Part shown: piece by piece, positions 51,840-63,702 of the stretch
Numbering within the stretch: position 1 is the stretch's first letter
Layout: the number at the start of each line of letters is the position of its first letter
NCBI GenBank assembly: GCA_037179385.1
Contig: CM074187.1
Span: forward strand, 7,192,001 to 7,256,000
From: Holothuria scabra
Taxonomy: Eukaryota; Echinodermata; Holothuroidea; Aspidochirotida; Holothuriidae
Length of the DNA stretch: 64,000 bases
Direction of reading: 5' to 3'
The notes under the pieces: generated by a model
Seen by the model: only the letters and a program-made list of their open reading frames with translations
What the model was told of the DNA's origin: nothing
Databases searched by the model: none
Program-made: the position numbers and the translations under genes

Positions 51840-53940
51840 GGTCTGGTTGGGGTATTTTGTTGGGGGTAATGAAGCAACACCACTCAATGTGTAATATGTG
51901 CCAGCTAGAAAGATTGGTAGGTAGTCAGTTTATGCACTGTATCTGCCAAGTTCAAATATGGTTCAAGACTTTCAAATTCTTTAGTTGCCTTTAGGACAGC
52001 TGAAGAATACTATGAACTTATTTTACAATCCCAACCTGCAACGATTTCCCTGAAACATGTTTCATTAAGTATACTCAGAGTAAATGTGCATGTACCCAGA
52101 TACATTTTCCTGAGCTCCATAATGAAGGCTATTTGTGTTCAATTTTTTCAGACATTATTGAGTTGTGAGGGGGCTGAGTTACAGAGTTTTTCATTCTCAG
52201 TAAGGGTGAAATTAACATGGTATGACTTCATGCAAGCTGTCAGAGAGACTTTATGGCTTTTATATTGATAGCAGTATATGTTCAGAACTAAATATGTAGC
52301 TGTTGTAATCAATGTTCAACCTTTACATGTGGAAACGTAATTCAGGATAAAGATCACAAGAGGATAGTGTCCCTGTAAGACTGTATCAAGATAGAGGTTT
52401 GGATCTGCTCTGTGTGGTTGATTGCACTAGTCAGGTCAGCATTGTATATAATAAATCTCTTTTAAATAGGGACAAGAATGGTTTTTTCTTAACTTAATTG
52501 CTTTGCAACATTTTCTTTAAGTAATTAGACAGTAACTTGGATGCCACTTTTTTTTTTATTACCACAGACCTTCAATATATTCATCTGTTACAAAACTGAA
52601 ATTGTAAAAACAAAGGAGAGGCCATGAGATGGCTATAAATGAATCACAAATCTGGCAAATATTCAGAATACAAACTTTTCCATCTATTTACTATATGGCT
52701 ATTCACTTGGTTTATAAATTACCTGAACAAGATGAAAGAAAATGAGTTTTTTTGCTTTACTGGTGTACATATGTAAAAAATGAACGAATGATTTGGCAGT
52801 TTGTCCCAAAGTGCTGCAACAGCCCTGGTTGTACCAGTTATCGGTACTCACCATCGGTATCATGTCCGACATTTGCAGTTTTCTTGATATATCAGTACTG
52901 GTGCAATTTAAAGTAAACATGGACATACTCGGGAAGTTCTAATAGAGGCTTTGATTAAGTTTGCTTACAGTGAGCCAAAGAGTTACATGTGACATATTTT
53001 CAGGCATATTAAATACACATGACAGCCAATAGGTTGAGATGTTCGATTGTTACTTGAATTTGCAACTACTAACAGCCAATATATAATTTAACACATGATT
53101 AGAGCTCATTAAATAATTGAGTGGCTTTGAATGCGAGTTTCAATATTTGACCTTATCATTGTAAATTTTCATCACTTTAAGTTTCCCGTTAACAATGATT
53201 TAGTATGCTGAATACTTGTTCTACTAAATATCGGTATCGACTGATAATAAAGAATTAAAATATCGACACCCTTAGGAATCTCAGTATACGCAAGGCTATT
53301 GACCTCTATGCCTACATCTGCATTTGTACCGTCGGCAACTGCAACTACGATCAAAAGTATCGTAAGATATCTAGTACTACTTGCAATATCGGTACAATAC
53401 CTGCTGTGGTAGCATTATGTATTCATAATTCAATTTGCACAATAATTGTATAATCATAGCTTTATTGAGCTTTTACTTAAAAAAATAAACATTTTTTAGA
53501 GGATGCGTGTTCATTGTAAGTAAACAACATGTTTTGATTTAGAAAGCATTGAACTTGAAACATTTAGCATTAAGGATGTTTATTTGTCATCAGGTGAATC
53601 ATGCAACTTAGCAGGGATGGTCAGCAGGATGTTTAAAAAAGAGAATGAAACAAGACCAGGACAGATGTACAAATCGTCCTGTTATGACAGTTTTTATATT
53701 TCATAACAATGTTATCCAAACTCTTAAATATGTCGAGTTTGCAACATTACGGTCACACTGTTGTAAAGTTTTCAGGAAAACATGTTGTGACAACGAAGGA
53801 AGCTTGTGTGGGGATTTCCAAATTTTTAGTCTGAAAATCGCTTCCCGTCCATTTTAGATGATCGTATTTGGATTGGTTTTTGCAGCCAGTCGTGAAAGTA
53901 TGGCCCCGTGTGACAGACCCATGATTAAAAGGTCGGAAAG
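51840..53940. other. Intergenic stretch, no gene recognised
   Basis: AT-rich sequence with only short, unsupported frames. No exon-like segment with good splice sites and family resemblance was found. Confidence 0.4.
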
Positions 53941-53944
53941 TCAA

Positions 53945-54225
53945 GAGGTTGGTCGGTTAAGTTTGTGTCATTTATGGCTCGGGACTTCCAAAAGCACCCG
54001 ACTCTTACTCGGAAGGTTCGGGATTCGATTCAGTGGCCGGGTCATGCCACGTACAGACCTGCAAAATGGAACCTTATGCCGTTGGGCGCAAAGCCCGCAT
54101 AACCAATGGAGGAGTGATAACAACCTAGTGCCCCCACAAGGCTGGAAAAAACTGTCGGCGCCGCTAAATTAAACCAGGAATTTATTAAGTAGAGGCCAAA
54201 AACCCCGTCTAATCTAATCAAATCC
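53945..54225 (+). mobile_element. SINE-like element with tRNA-like head and (TCTAA)n tail
   Basis: GGTTGGTCGGTTAAG followed by GGTTCGGGATTCGATTC resembles A- and B-box order. The body runs through CATGCCACGTACAGACC, and the copy ends in TCTAATCTAATCAAATC, a short simple-repeat tail typical of SINEs. It belongs to a family distinct from the neighbour at 54478. Confidence 0.5.
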
Positions 54226-54477
54226 AATGGAGGCAGAACTTCTTCGGAAGTAAGTGTTTAGTTTGGTGTGAAACTTTTCATTTTGGGAGGTTTCCAATGG
54301 AATAAATGACATTCCATTCAAGGGCATTTAATTTGGTGCGTGAGGACTTCTGTACGCTGGACGATAAAGTGTAGTGACAAACAGTGCCAAGTGAGTAGAG
54401 GGGAAACTCCTTTACACGTACAAATCCGTCAACCTTAATTGGGATATTAGCTCTCGGTACTTTCAGTTGAGTTAGTT

Positions 54478-54700
54478 TTACGGTCCAGTTTCCAACCTAT
54501 TGGGTGACTCGAGCCGGCCTTTTTCCAGTTGTGGCTCACTGGCTTATTTTCCCTATACTCCATTGCTTATGCGGAGCGTCACGCACAACGGCAGTAGGTG
54601 CCATTTTAGAGTCTTTGGTATGACTCGACCTGGGAATCGAACCCGGGCCTTCCGCGTGAGAGGCGGATGCTCTACCGTTAGACCAGGGAGGTGTAATTAG
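54478..54700 (-). mobile_element. tRNA-Glu-like SINE, best-preserved copy
   Basis: On the minus strand CCTGGTCTAACGGTAGAGCA (A box), a CCGC-CTCTCAC-GCGG anticodon arm with CTC in the anticodon place, and GGGTTCGATTCCCAGG (B box and T arm) make a tRNA-Glu-like head at about 54624-54690. The acceptor ends do not pair, and a SINE body follows (GTCATACCAAAGAC, ACTGCCGTTGTGCGTGACG), so it is a SINE and not a working tRNA gene. It is the least eroded of four copies. Confidence 0.75.
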
Positions 54701-55551
54701 ACCAAACACGCAGTTTGACATACTTTTAGTTGAAGTAGCATGGCAAAATAAATCATTTTGCAGTCTTATACTCACGGTAAACTTTCATGGTGTACTTATA
54801 CCCAGAAAAATCATGAAATGATTTGCAAATACCTCAGTGCAGACTGAATAAATGAACAAAAAATAGGTAATAGATCGTTTTTGTTATTTTTGGCTGTATT
54901 GATGACAATGTTTCATATTTACGGTACGGTATGCGTGTCAATTTACCAGGGCTGTGACGCCGCAGCCTACGATAAAGGGTGGCACAGCAGGCGTATTCGA
55001 AGAAGAAAAACAGAGATACTACCGCAAGATTCTTGTAATATCGTCTTGATTTCACTGACCGGGGAAATTGCCCATAAATGAAGTCGTTTTGTCCTTTATT
55101 TCTTAGGCGAAGTACCCGGATGCGGGAAAGCCATACCGACGTGGATTAAAAGGGAATGCAGTCATTCCAATTTGAATTGGTCTAGTCCGTTTCATGAATG
55201 GCTCTTGAGAGTCACGTGACAATATTTTACTCCTCGAATTGTGAAATTTATGAGGAGTAAGTCATTGGTTTATCTTGGATATGCAATATGTAAGGCCGGA
55301 AATGTAATAAAAGGTACTTAAAAAAGAAGTAACCAATTAGTAAGAATAAGTCGTTTGTTTTAAAACTACGTTTGTGCCGACTGACCCACTCCACTTTTCC
55401 TATTCCTGTAGCCAAGTTCTTTTGAAAGGGGTAAGTTACCAGCAGAATTGATTCATTTTTTTATTTTGAAATACTGCAAAGTTTTCTTTAATTATTTGTC
55501 GTGTGATCCCAATGCAAAGTATCGTTTTCAATATCCGTAGAATGGTTAGTC

Positions 55552-55689
55552 CAGTGCTGTAGTCGAGTCCGGAAAGACCGAGTCACGAGTCCTGCAATTT
55601 TTCAACTTCCAAGGACTCGAGTCAAGTCCCTGGCCGAGTCCATCAAATTCTAAAATGACGAGTTCAGTCCGGACTCGACTTCAGCCCTG
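55552..55689. mobile_element. 138-bp hAT-like MITE, ACTCGAGTC-rich
   Basis: CAGTGCTGTAGTCGAGTCCG at the left is matched by an imperfect inverted copy ending TCAGCCCTG at the right. Flanks GGTTAGTC (55544-55551) and TGTTAGTG (55690-55697) agree at six of eight bases, an eroded 8-bp target duplication. It resembles the element at 48240 in its ends and GACTCGAGTC core. Confidence 0.65.
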
Positions 55690-55883
55690 TGTTAGTGTAT
55701 GCTAAAATATTTGAAAACTTGTTGCATACACCAAAGGGTCTTTTTTCGCAATAATAATCAATCATGGCTTTGCTAATCCTTGTAACCAAAGAATATAAGC
55801 CTGACTCGTAAACTAGTTTGGCCAAGTTCGGCTATTCGCAGATCAGTAACAAAGTCGGACGTCCTTCCGTCAGTCGTTTTCAT

Positions 55884-56145
55884 TAGGGACTTTCCGATTT
55901 TAGGACGGTAAACAAAGACTACGGAACGCGCAGATAAAATTGGATTGCCCATGAACAGAAGCGACCATAACTCCGTCCTGTTCATTTTCAGAACGGTCGT
56001 CGGCCTAGAAACAGGACGGTACATTGGTTGTCATGGTAATGTCCCTCATACCGTAGTCTTCAAAACCGAACACATTAGAGTCAGAAGGAAACCCGCTTGC
56101 GCGTGTGTTAAACTCACCGTCCCGTTGCTATACCGTCCTGATTCG
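55884..56145. repeat. Possible inverted-repeat element with ACGGTA/TACCGT words
   Basis: AGGACGGTA occurs near 55902 and 56014, with the inverted TACCGTCCTG near 56131, and AAGACTACGG near 55915 is inverted as CCGTAGTCTT near 56051. The arrangement suggests a MITE or nested copies, but the ends are not clean. Confidence 0.35.
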
Positions 56146-56920
56146 AACAACCGCTATTAATAAATATCTACGATACTACACTACATCTCCTCCATCAGTC
56201 CACGACGGTGGCAACCATGGAAAATGACCCCTACTCCTAATGAAACTTTTTGTTCAGGAAAGGTCGCTTAGATGCAAAAAGGGGCTAACTTTGGGAAGTG
56301 AGTTGTATTTCTACTTTTGTAATGGTCACGACATGGAGCGCAAATTGACTACACAACGACTACACAGCTCCCATTTAATGGAGGCATGCGTCGAGGCAGT
56401 TTCGATTCCCCAAGTTTCCACCAAACCAATCCGCCTACCCAAATTCCAGTTAACTTTTGCTTTTGAGCTGGGAGTCTTATCAATAGCTATTGATAATAAA
56501 AACGATATGGTGAGGTGAGAAGTAAATGGCGCAGAGCGCACGAAAAATTTGATTGTTTTGCAATGGATTTCGTAAGTGTTGATAGTTTTAGAATCACGTG
56601 AGTGTAGAGACATTAACTCGGTCGAAATGGTCACCTTTTGCAAAAGTGGAAAGTGTGTAAACTGTGAAAGCACTAAGTTGACCTACCTGAGAAGAATATT
56701 GAAATGATGCAAATTTAATCGTTCTAATCGGACTTAAGTTTTTCTTCCATACATAGCTCATCAAGTTGTAGGCCAACCCATGTTGGAATTTCCAATAGGC
56801 ATATGCCATACCTACGTGGCCTTCCCAGTTTTCTGAAATACAACCAACTTGATTTACCATGCAGGGGAAGAATCTCCCCGTGGTTGTGAGCGATGTTTAT
56901 GTCGGTGCGTGCGTATTTCA

Positions 56921-57418
56921 GGTACGTCCACACTTGTACGGCAATGGTAACGGCAACGGCAAAAGCTGCGGCCACGGCAAAAATTTCACTCATGTAAGAA
57001 ATGAAGGTTTGTTCAGACTCATACGGTAACGGCAATTCTGTCATCCGGCAGTTGATGGATACCGCATCCGGCAAAAATTGAATCGGTCGTGGAGCGATTC
57101 ATTGGCGTTGCCGAAAGGTATCCATGCAAATTATCCCTAGCAACAATGTAACCTAAAAGCCTTCTCAAAATATCGTGCACCCACCATCTTCTGTTCTTCC
57201 TTCCTTTCTTCTGATCTCTTTGGTACACTTTATCCATTAAGAAAATCAGCTCCTCCTCAATGTCTGCCTTATTCGATAATGGAACAAATATGTCATCTGC
57301 TAATTCTCGTCAGTATCATCCGGTAAAACTATATGCTGCAATATTTTTTGCCGTCATATGTGAACAGCTATGCCGGATTGTCGTTACCGTTGCCGTTGCC
57401 GTTTTATGAGAACGCACC
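56921..57418 (-). mobile_element. PIF/Harbinger-like MITE with a transposase N-terminal remnant
   Basis: The ends are imperfect inverted repeats: GGTACGTCCACACTTGTACG at the left and, on the opposite strand, GGTGCGTTCTCATAAAACGG at the right, both followed by repeated GGCAACGG words. The 3-bp flanks are TCA and TTA, near the TNA target of Harbinger elements. On the minus strand near 57150-57210 the frame reads KNRRWWVHDILRR, like the conserved RRWWVHP start of Harbinger-type nucleases. At 498 bp it is a non-autonomous derivative. Confidence 0.7.
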
Positions 57419-57421
57419 TTA

Positions 57422-59925
57422 AGGTTCATAGTTATATTATTATATTTAAAATTTAGATTGCATTGTTAGATTACTGGATCATAATTGCATTCTATGCTTC
57501 GCGCTAGAAGATTTTGGTTATTTGTGAGATTTGAAAGAAAAATGAAAACCGAAGACACCAATCTTTCAAACTACACCCCGCCCCGCCCTGCAGAAAAAGG
57601 ATGCACATGGACCTCTTACTTTCAAATAAGTACATACCATGACCGGAAAAATGTGTTGTTTTATTTCCATATAAGGTTTTAATAGTGTCATAAAGTGCCA
57701 AATGTAACCAATGGGGGAAACTAAAAACCAAAATGTTCCATTAGAAATCATTTAATTCAATGACAAAAGTTTCATGAAGACTTGGTTCCTAGGCATCTTC
57801 GGTTCCCTACCAAAGTGTTTGCAAATTAAAATGAGCATCTGCGACCTGATCATTCGATAAGCGTTTCAATTTTCAAGAAGCGTAATTTTTCAAAAGAAGG
57901 GGAAGACTTCCCATTCATGATTGCTGTGCTTCTTCATAACCACATTCGTTAGGCTATACACACTAACAATTAACCTTACCTGCACCGATTGATGATTTAG
58001 ATACAATTAACCCGCTACATCGACTGCAAAAAATGCAAATGAGACTGAAAGCGCTCGAAGCGCGCGAAAATTGGATTAATTTACAAAGAATTCGCAGGCC
58101 TAAGTTATGTTATCGAATCCCTACATTTCACGATGAAACGGGTTGTTTTGGGGGACCCTTCGAACTTCTCCGTACGGGCAAGATAAACACATTTTCACGT
58201 TACGATCGAACAAGCCTAGTGTATTCGTAAGTTTGTTATTCACGTAACATATATAAGGCGCAAGGATACAGGGAGAGGTTGATGTTGCGGTGAGTCGTCA
58301 TGGGGAAGGGGCTAAATGAAGCGTGTGTACCTCCCCTTTGGAAAATATTCGAATAACCCACGCACCTCAGATAAAAGTTTTAGCAATATCTGAGCCCGTA
58401 TTTTATGAAAATACTACACCTTTTGTCACATTTTACATATTGATTGAACAAAGAAGGCCATTATTTGAATATTTTTTGAATATTTTTTGGCCCCGCATAG
58501 GCACAAGAAGGTTTGAAGTTAGGAAGAGTTTCAGGGCCCAGTTGAGGCGTTAAACTTAAACAAAGCGAACCTGAACCCTGTGGACTCTTGTATAGTTGTA
58601 CGAATGTACGGTAAATATGTGAGTGGTGGGGTTGCAATAATACTGATTTTGTACATGGCTCCTCACTGCTCCCTGGGCCATGTACTCTAGAGCTCCCCCT
58701 GCAACTTCTCAAGACAATGGTGGCGACCTCCAAGTATATGCAACTTTCACAGTAGTACACTGCTCATCTTTTCCCTACGACATCTGACCCATGACATGGA
58801 TCCGGAATCTGCAGAAATTTTTCAACATGTTGAAAACTGTGCGATATGAATGAGACCGATTCTTGCGAATTTTCCACCACTTTTAGAATCCTCAAAACTT
58901 CTCACGACCTGTGCAGTTGCACAATGAGCGACTCCCACGTCGCGAACAGAGTTTTCAAGCAACGCCAGAATTCGAAACCATGTCGTACTGTAGGTCAAAA
59001 ATGCGTGTAACATAAAGCACAGGACATGTGGATATTACCATTTAGCATAATATACAACATAACATGCAACATTAAAACAACCATTACCGCCGTCACCTCC
59101 ACCACCACTATCACCACAATAGGAAGTCCAATTTCCTGTGAGCTTGTGTGCTAGTTGTAAGCAAAACAAATTGTAAGAAACTGAATGTAGGAACTGTTTG
59201 AATATTCTGTCACACCGGTATTGTTCTTTGGATTTGATAATTTTCCTCCTTAATTCCTTCTCAGGAAAGGTCGTTCACATATCCGGGTGGTATAGCGGAC
59301 TGACCACTTGATATTCAACACATACACTACGCCCGAAACACAGACAAATAAAGACACATATGACTTCCCCCTCCTCCGTCTTTTGCCACCCACCACCGTG
59401 AAAATTTCGAAGTCCTATAATTTGACAACTTGTTTCGTAGAAAGAAACTAACCAACTAGTCTTTGGAATAGTAACTACAGTTGTGCAAACGCATAGTATG
59501 TCACTTTTTGAATTGCCTATAACAGGAACACGCGGACTTTCTCACCGATTTTTGAAAAGTGATAGATACCAATTTGTTTGGCGCCAAAGATGATGACTTA
59601 GTGTTGAAGTTATATGTACCAACGTTGAAGGTAACCCATTGTTTCAGTTTGTACGATAGGTTATTGCCATTAGTAATGTGTCAAGTATAGGCAAAAGTAA
59701 ACTGTCAAAATGCTAACGTTTAGGTAGTTATTGTGTTACTCCAATCCAGACTTGTCGTATGAACTCTCTGATACCGTATAAGGGAATAGTTTCCTCTACT
59801 TTAAGTCGCTGGAATGGATTTTGTATTTACATTGTTTTATTTCTAAAGCTAAGCTTACCATTTAAGTCAATGGAAATTTTGCATACAAAGGCCGACTCAT
59901 GAAATTGAATGTAACCGAAATAAAC
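57422..59925. other. Intergenic stretch, no gene recognised
   Basis: Only short frames are present. GCGCTCGAAGCGCGCGAAAA near 58050 is a self-complementary word like those in the CAGTGGCG-type repeats at the right end of the window. Confidence 0.4.
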
Positions 59926-59929
59926 GTTA

Positions 59930-59978
59930 CTCGAGACAGGGAGGTGTGATTAGATCTTATCACACCTCCCTGCTCGAG
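59930..59978. repeat. Strong hairpin with arms resembling the SINE flank
   Basis: CTCGAG, then CAGGGAGGTGTGAT (59937-59950), an 8-base loop TAGATCTT, the exact complement ATCACACCTCCCTG (59959-59972), then CTCGAG. The arm CAGGGAGGTGTGATTAGA matches the 5' edge of the SINE at 54683-54699 (CAGGGAGGTGTAATTAG) at all but one base. Confidence 0.8.
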
Positions 59979-60929
59979 ATAAGGTATCGCGATATGGTAC
60001 TCTTCCCGCAAAGTGTCATTTTGAATTTATGCACCGAACAAGGATTTTACGAAAAAGGAAATGGATAATATGAAAGTGGCTCATCAAAAGCGGCTTCAAT
60101 TTCCAGATCCAACATAAAAATAACCGTCTTATTAGGGAGTAAACAACGGTTCAATTTGGTTTTCAAAACTTCGTTACCAGACACCCTTTCAAATTTGCGC
60201 AAAACCATTACAAGTGAGGACACCACAAAATTCCAAGTTTTTTTCGTATATGAGTATTGGATATTAAACTTGACTCATTATGCTAGCTATAAGCATTATC
60301 ATGTGGTAGTGACCCCTTAACACTCTCATTAAGTTATCCGTATCAACTCAATGAGCCCCTTTAAGTTCGTGCAATCCAATGTTTTTTATGTGTTTTAATA
60401 TAATCTAAAGATCATTTCAAAACTGCATTTCTAACTGACAGACTTGAAATGCGAGTACAAGAAAACGACCTGTAATACGAGTAGGTCTATGAATGAGGGT
60501 GGTGTACAGGGTAACTCGAGTCGGTCGGTGCCTTGAATTGGTCACTGGGTACAAGACATTTCGCATATGCACTACTTACAGCACTTTTTAAGCGACCGAC
60601 TCAATGAGCCACAATGCTGCCTGATTTTGAAACTCTCTGCGTAAGATTAGAGTACAAGTAATACAACATGATTACACAAAAATGTACTCCGACTTCGAGT
60701 AAGGGTACATTATTTTAGTACATGCTTAGAGTGCAGGTTTGGAGTATAAATCAGTACTAACATGTCATGACTTTGAGGTAAGTTGAATGCTTGTCTGTTT
60801 GAAGAGCACATTTCATAAAAGAAATAGTGGACAAAGTGCATACATATTTAGCAACCTATGCTAGGCTTTTGGTGGTTCAGTGATTCCTGCAGTAGTTTGT
60901 GTGAAGACTTGTTATTGTGCATGGGTGTC

Positions 60930-61165
60930 GATTATGGAGGGGGGACATTTCCCCCCTCCCCCCCCCCACTTTTTGTGACCTCAAACTTAAAAGTTAGGTA
61001 CAACCAAAAATACTATACATGTAGGTTATGAAAGGTGTGCTCTACCGATTACGAACGATTTTTGTATCAAAAATTACACGTTTACACTTTGCAAATCCCC
61101 AAAATATTCACGCGCTCCGCGCGCTTGCAGTCTCATTGATGTTCTTTTATTTTCACTTGCATATC
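60930..61165 (+). repeat. Interspersed repeat with G/C runs and GCGCTCCGCGCGC word
   Basis: GGGGGG and CCCCCC runs near 60941-60968 are followed by a CACGCGCTCCGCGCGCTTGC palindromic word near 61110. Similar words occur near 62165 and 62570, marking one family. No coding content is seen. Confidence 0.5.
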
Positions 61166-61990
61166 AAACATACACTGTTTATCTGTCTTTATGATAATGT
61201 CGATTTTTCGAGTGTTTAGGGCAGCAGGTGTGGTTATGAAGGAGCACAACATTTAGGAATTTGAAGGAGAGGAATCGTTTTCTACTACTCTACTATGTTT
61301 TAATGAAATTTGTAATCTTTAGTGAATGACCAGCCTAGCAGGCTTAACCCATTTTAAGGAAAATGCCTTGTGCACAGTCTGCATGCAACTTTTTTTTTTC
61401 AAAAAATAAATGATTTCAAATGCAAAATCTCGACACGAGCACATCATACACTCGTATAGCGATTCGACCACTTCATATTTAGACCATTACTAGAGAAGTA
61501 AAATCGCACTGAATTTTGCTAGATTAGAGACTTCAATCTGGAATTAAAGGTACACCTCCATTCTCTGTCTGCAGATAGTGTGTGATAATGTGTCGTTCTA
61601 AACTTCGAAAGGACATATTTTAATGTTTTTGTATCAACAATTTCAGACCGGTAGGGGTGTGCAACGCCGGGTTTCTCAGTAACATCAGGTGTACCATCCA
61701 GCCTCGATCTGTGATTTCCCTGCAGTAGGTTGAAGTGTGCTTTGATCAGTTTATTGATTTTACCTTCTTTCATCAAAAATGGTTCCTTACTATTAGAACT
61801 TTTGTACAAATCCTTCGCAAACTATCACAATTTTCGTTGTGATTCTAATTTACTTATAGAGTATAACCAGGCATATTGACCATAAAGTCCGTTGAAGTAA
61901 TTACCCACACTTCCACTTCCCATGTTTTAAAAGTAGCTCAAAATACTGAAACATTTAGCACCATTTTGCACCTGGGCCACTTTTCTCAAG

Positions 61991-62689
61991 CACCCAGTGG
62001 CGTAGCTACAGGGTGCAGACGGCTCTGAAGAAATGAAGAATTCGGAAACTTGCCATTTTTGAAACCAGTCTACAATGTGGTTTTGACAACTCATGAAATT
62101 CCAAATTTTTTCTAATAAGAGCTCCATATTCGTCATAAGTTGTTTCAAAAAAGCAAAACTTTCCTCACGCCTCGCGCGCCGCACATTATAATTCCTAAGC
62201 AGAGGTACTAACTTATACCTTCACTTCGCAAGTGGTAAACGTTTCGAGCTCTGGAGGTGACAAAATCGGAAATTTGCTACATGTGACACCAGATCATAAA
62301 CAGATAAAGTGGGAACGGTAACCGCAGTGCTATTTTTATATGTTTTCTTTTATAAAATTCAAAATTTTCTCCAATATAAACTCTTGGCTCAAAAAATTTC
62401 GTCGGAGAGCCTCATTTCGTAGGCGTTGGATAACATTATGTAGCAAAACGATCTTTGGTCGCCACTCAATCTCAGATTTGCAAACTTTCATTGCAGAAAA
62501 CTCAGAATTCAACAACTTTTCTCCAATACCAGCTCCATATTTTCAAATATTCGAAAAAGGACAAAAGTTTTAGCGCGCCACGCGCGCTGCAAATCATGTC
62601 CCTAGTACAGTGGTGTTCACACTTAAAAAATCATAAAATTTGGATGCTTACCCACCCTTCCCCGCAAAAATGTGTAGCTACGCTCCTGT
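61991..62689 (+). repeat. CAGTGGCGTAGCTA-type repeat with inverted ends
   Basis: It opens CAGTGGCGTAGCTACAGGG and near 62670-62689 closes with TGTAGCTACGCTCCTG, roughly its reverse complement. The interior contains GGCTCTGAAGAAATGAAGAA, shared with 63703-63790, and two GCGCGC words. It may be two nested or adjacent copies. Confidence 0.5.
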
Positions 62690-62769
62690 TGACACCTTAC
62701 CAGGACAGGAGAAAAAGTTTAGGCCAGATGCCCCCACCACTTTGAAAATCAAATCGACGCCCCTGTTAT

Positions 62770-63700
62770 TCTGTAATCCTCAGCAGTGCAATTTATTTCC
62801 TACGTTTTGATATAGTCCCATGTTGATCACGGCTATAAGAAACTTTCAGTTTTTACAAGTTTATTAAACTAGAAAGGGAGAAATGAAGATAAAAATAAAA
62901 AATATCCTTCGCTGAGACTATACTCATGCAAAAGGACGAGTTCTAAGTCCCGAGTTTGTGCCCAAAATCCGTAATATGAGTTCAAGGGCCTGAGTGAGGG
63001 ATTGGGTGTAGGCCTAAGTATGCGAGTTCCAAAGGTCTGAGTAAATATACTCGTTTTTAAAGTTGTCTTTAGAAGGTCAAGAGTACTCTAGTACTAGAGT
63101 ATGTATCTCTAATTCTGACACGATGTCTATCTAGGTTGCTCACAGAAATGATAGGCAACATAGTGCATGAGCTGTTAAGACTATATTTTGAGAGTATATA
63201 GCCTAGTGACGACAGACGATGAAGCAACTAAACTCTACACACGGTCACCATTTTTTTATTTCATTGTCCAACCGAAAGCCCAGCACTCAGCTCAACATAT
63301 ACTTGGGCTTTATTTTCTTTAATATAGGATACAGTACTACAGTTTATTAGGCCTGCAAATCTTTATGCAAATACGAACTTGATCATTTTCAAGTGTACCA
63401 CTTGTTAACGGACTACCTCAGTTTATGCAGCCTTATTCATAATATGGAGAATGTGATCACCCAGAGCCAAGGATTTAGGAAAAGGATATGCATAGCTTAG
63501 GTTAGGTTAGACGAAGTTTTAAGGATGTGCAAAAAGCACATTAAAATCAGATTTTCACTACAATTTCACGCAGTTTGGCATGAGGTTTGTTTGGTCAATT
63601 TTTAGCAGCATACTGAGTTTAGTGCATTCAGGCTTATTCACAGCTAAATAGTTAGGAACCAAACGATATCATGAGGACAAGAATTTTTAATAGTCATGAG
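62770..63700. other. Intergenic stretch, nothing recognised
   Basis: No open frame, RNA or repeat end could be supported here. Confidence 0.4.
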
Positions 63701-63702
63701 CA

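Noticed and set aside
54624..54690. Functional tRNA-Glu gene on the minus strand
   Set aside because: The A box, anticodon arm and B box are good, but the acceptor stem does not pair and a SINE body shared with other copies follows directly.
56594..57074. Minus-strand frames of 88 and 116 residues as genes
   Set aside because: They run into the inverted ends of the Harbinger-like MITE, overlap each other in different frames and show no family resemblance outside the transposase remnant further right.
61519..61809. 96-residue minus-strand frame as a gene
   Set aside because: It looks moderately protein-like, but no motif, splice site or promoter support was found, so I left it unannotated.
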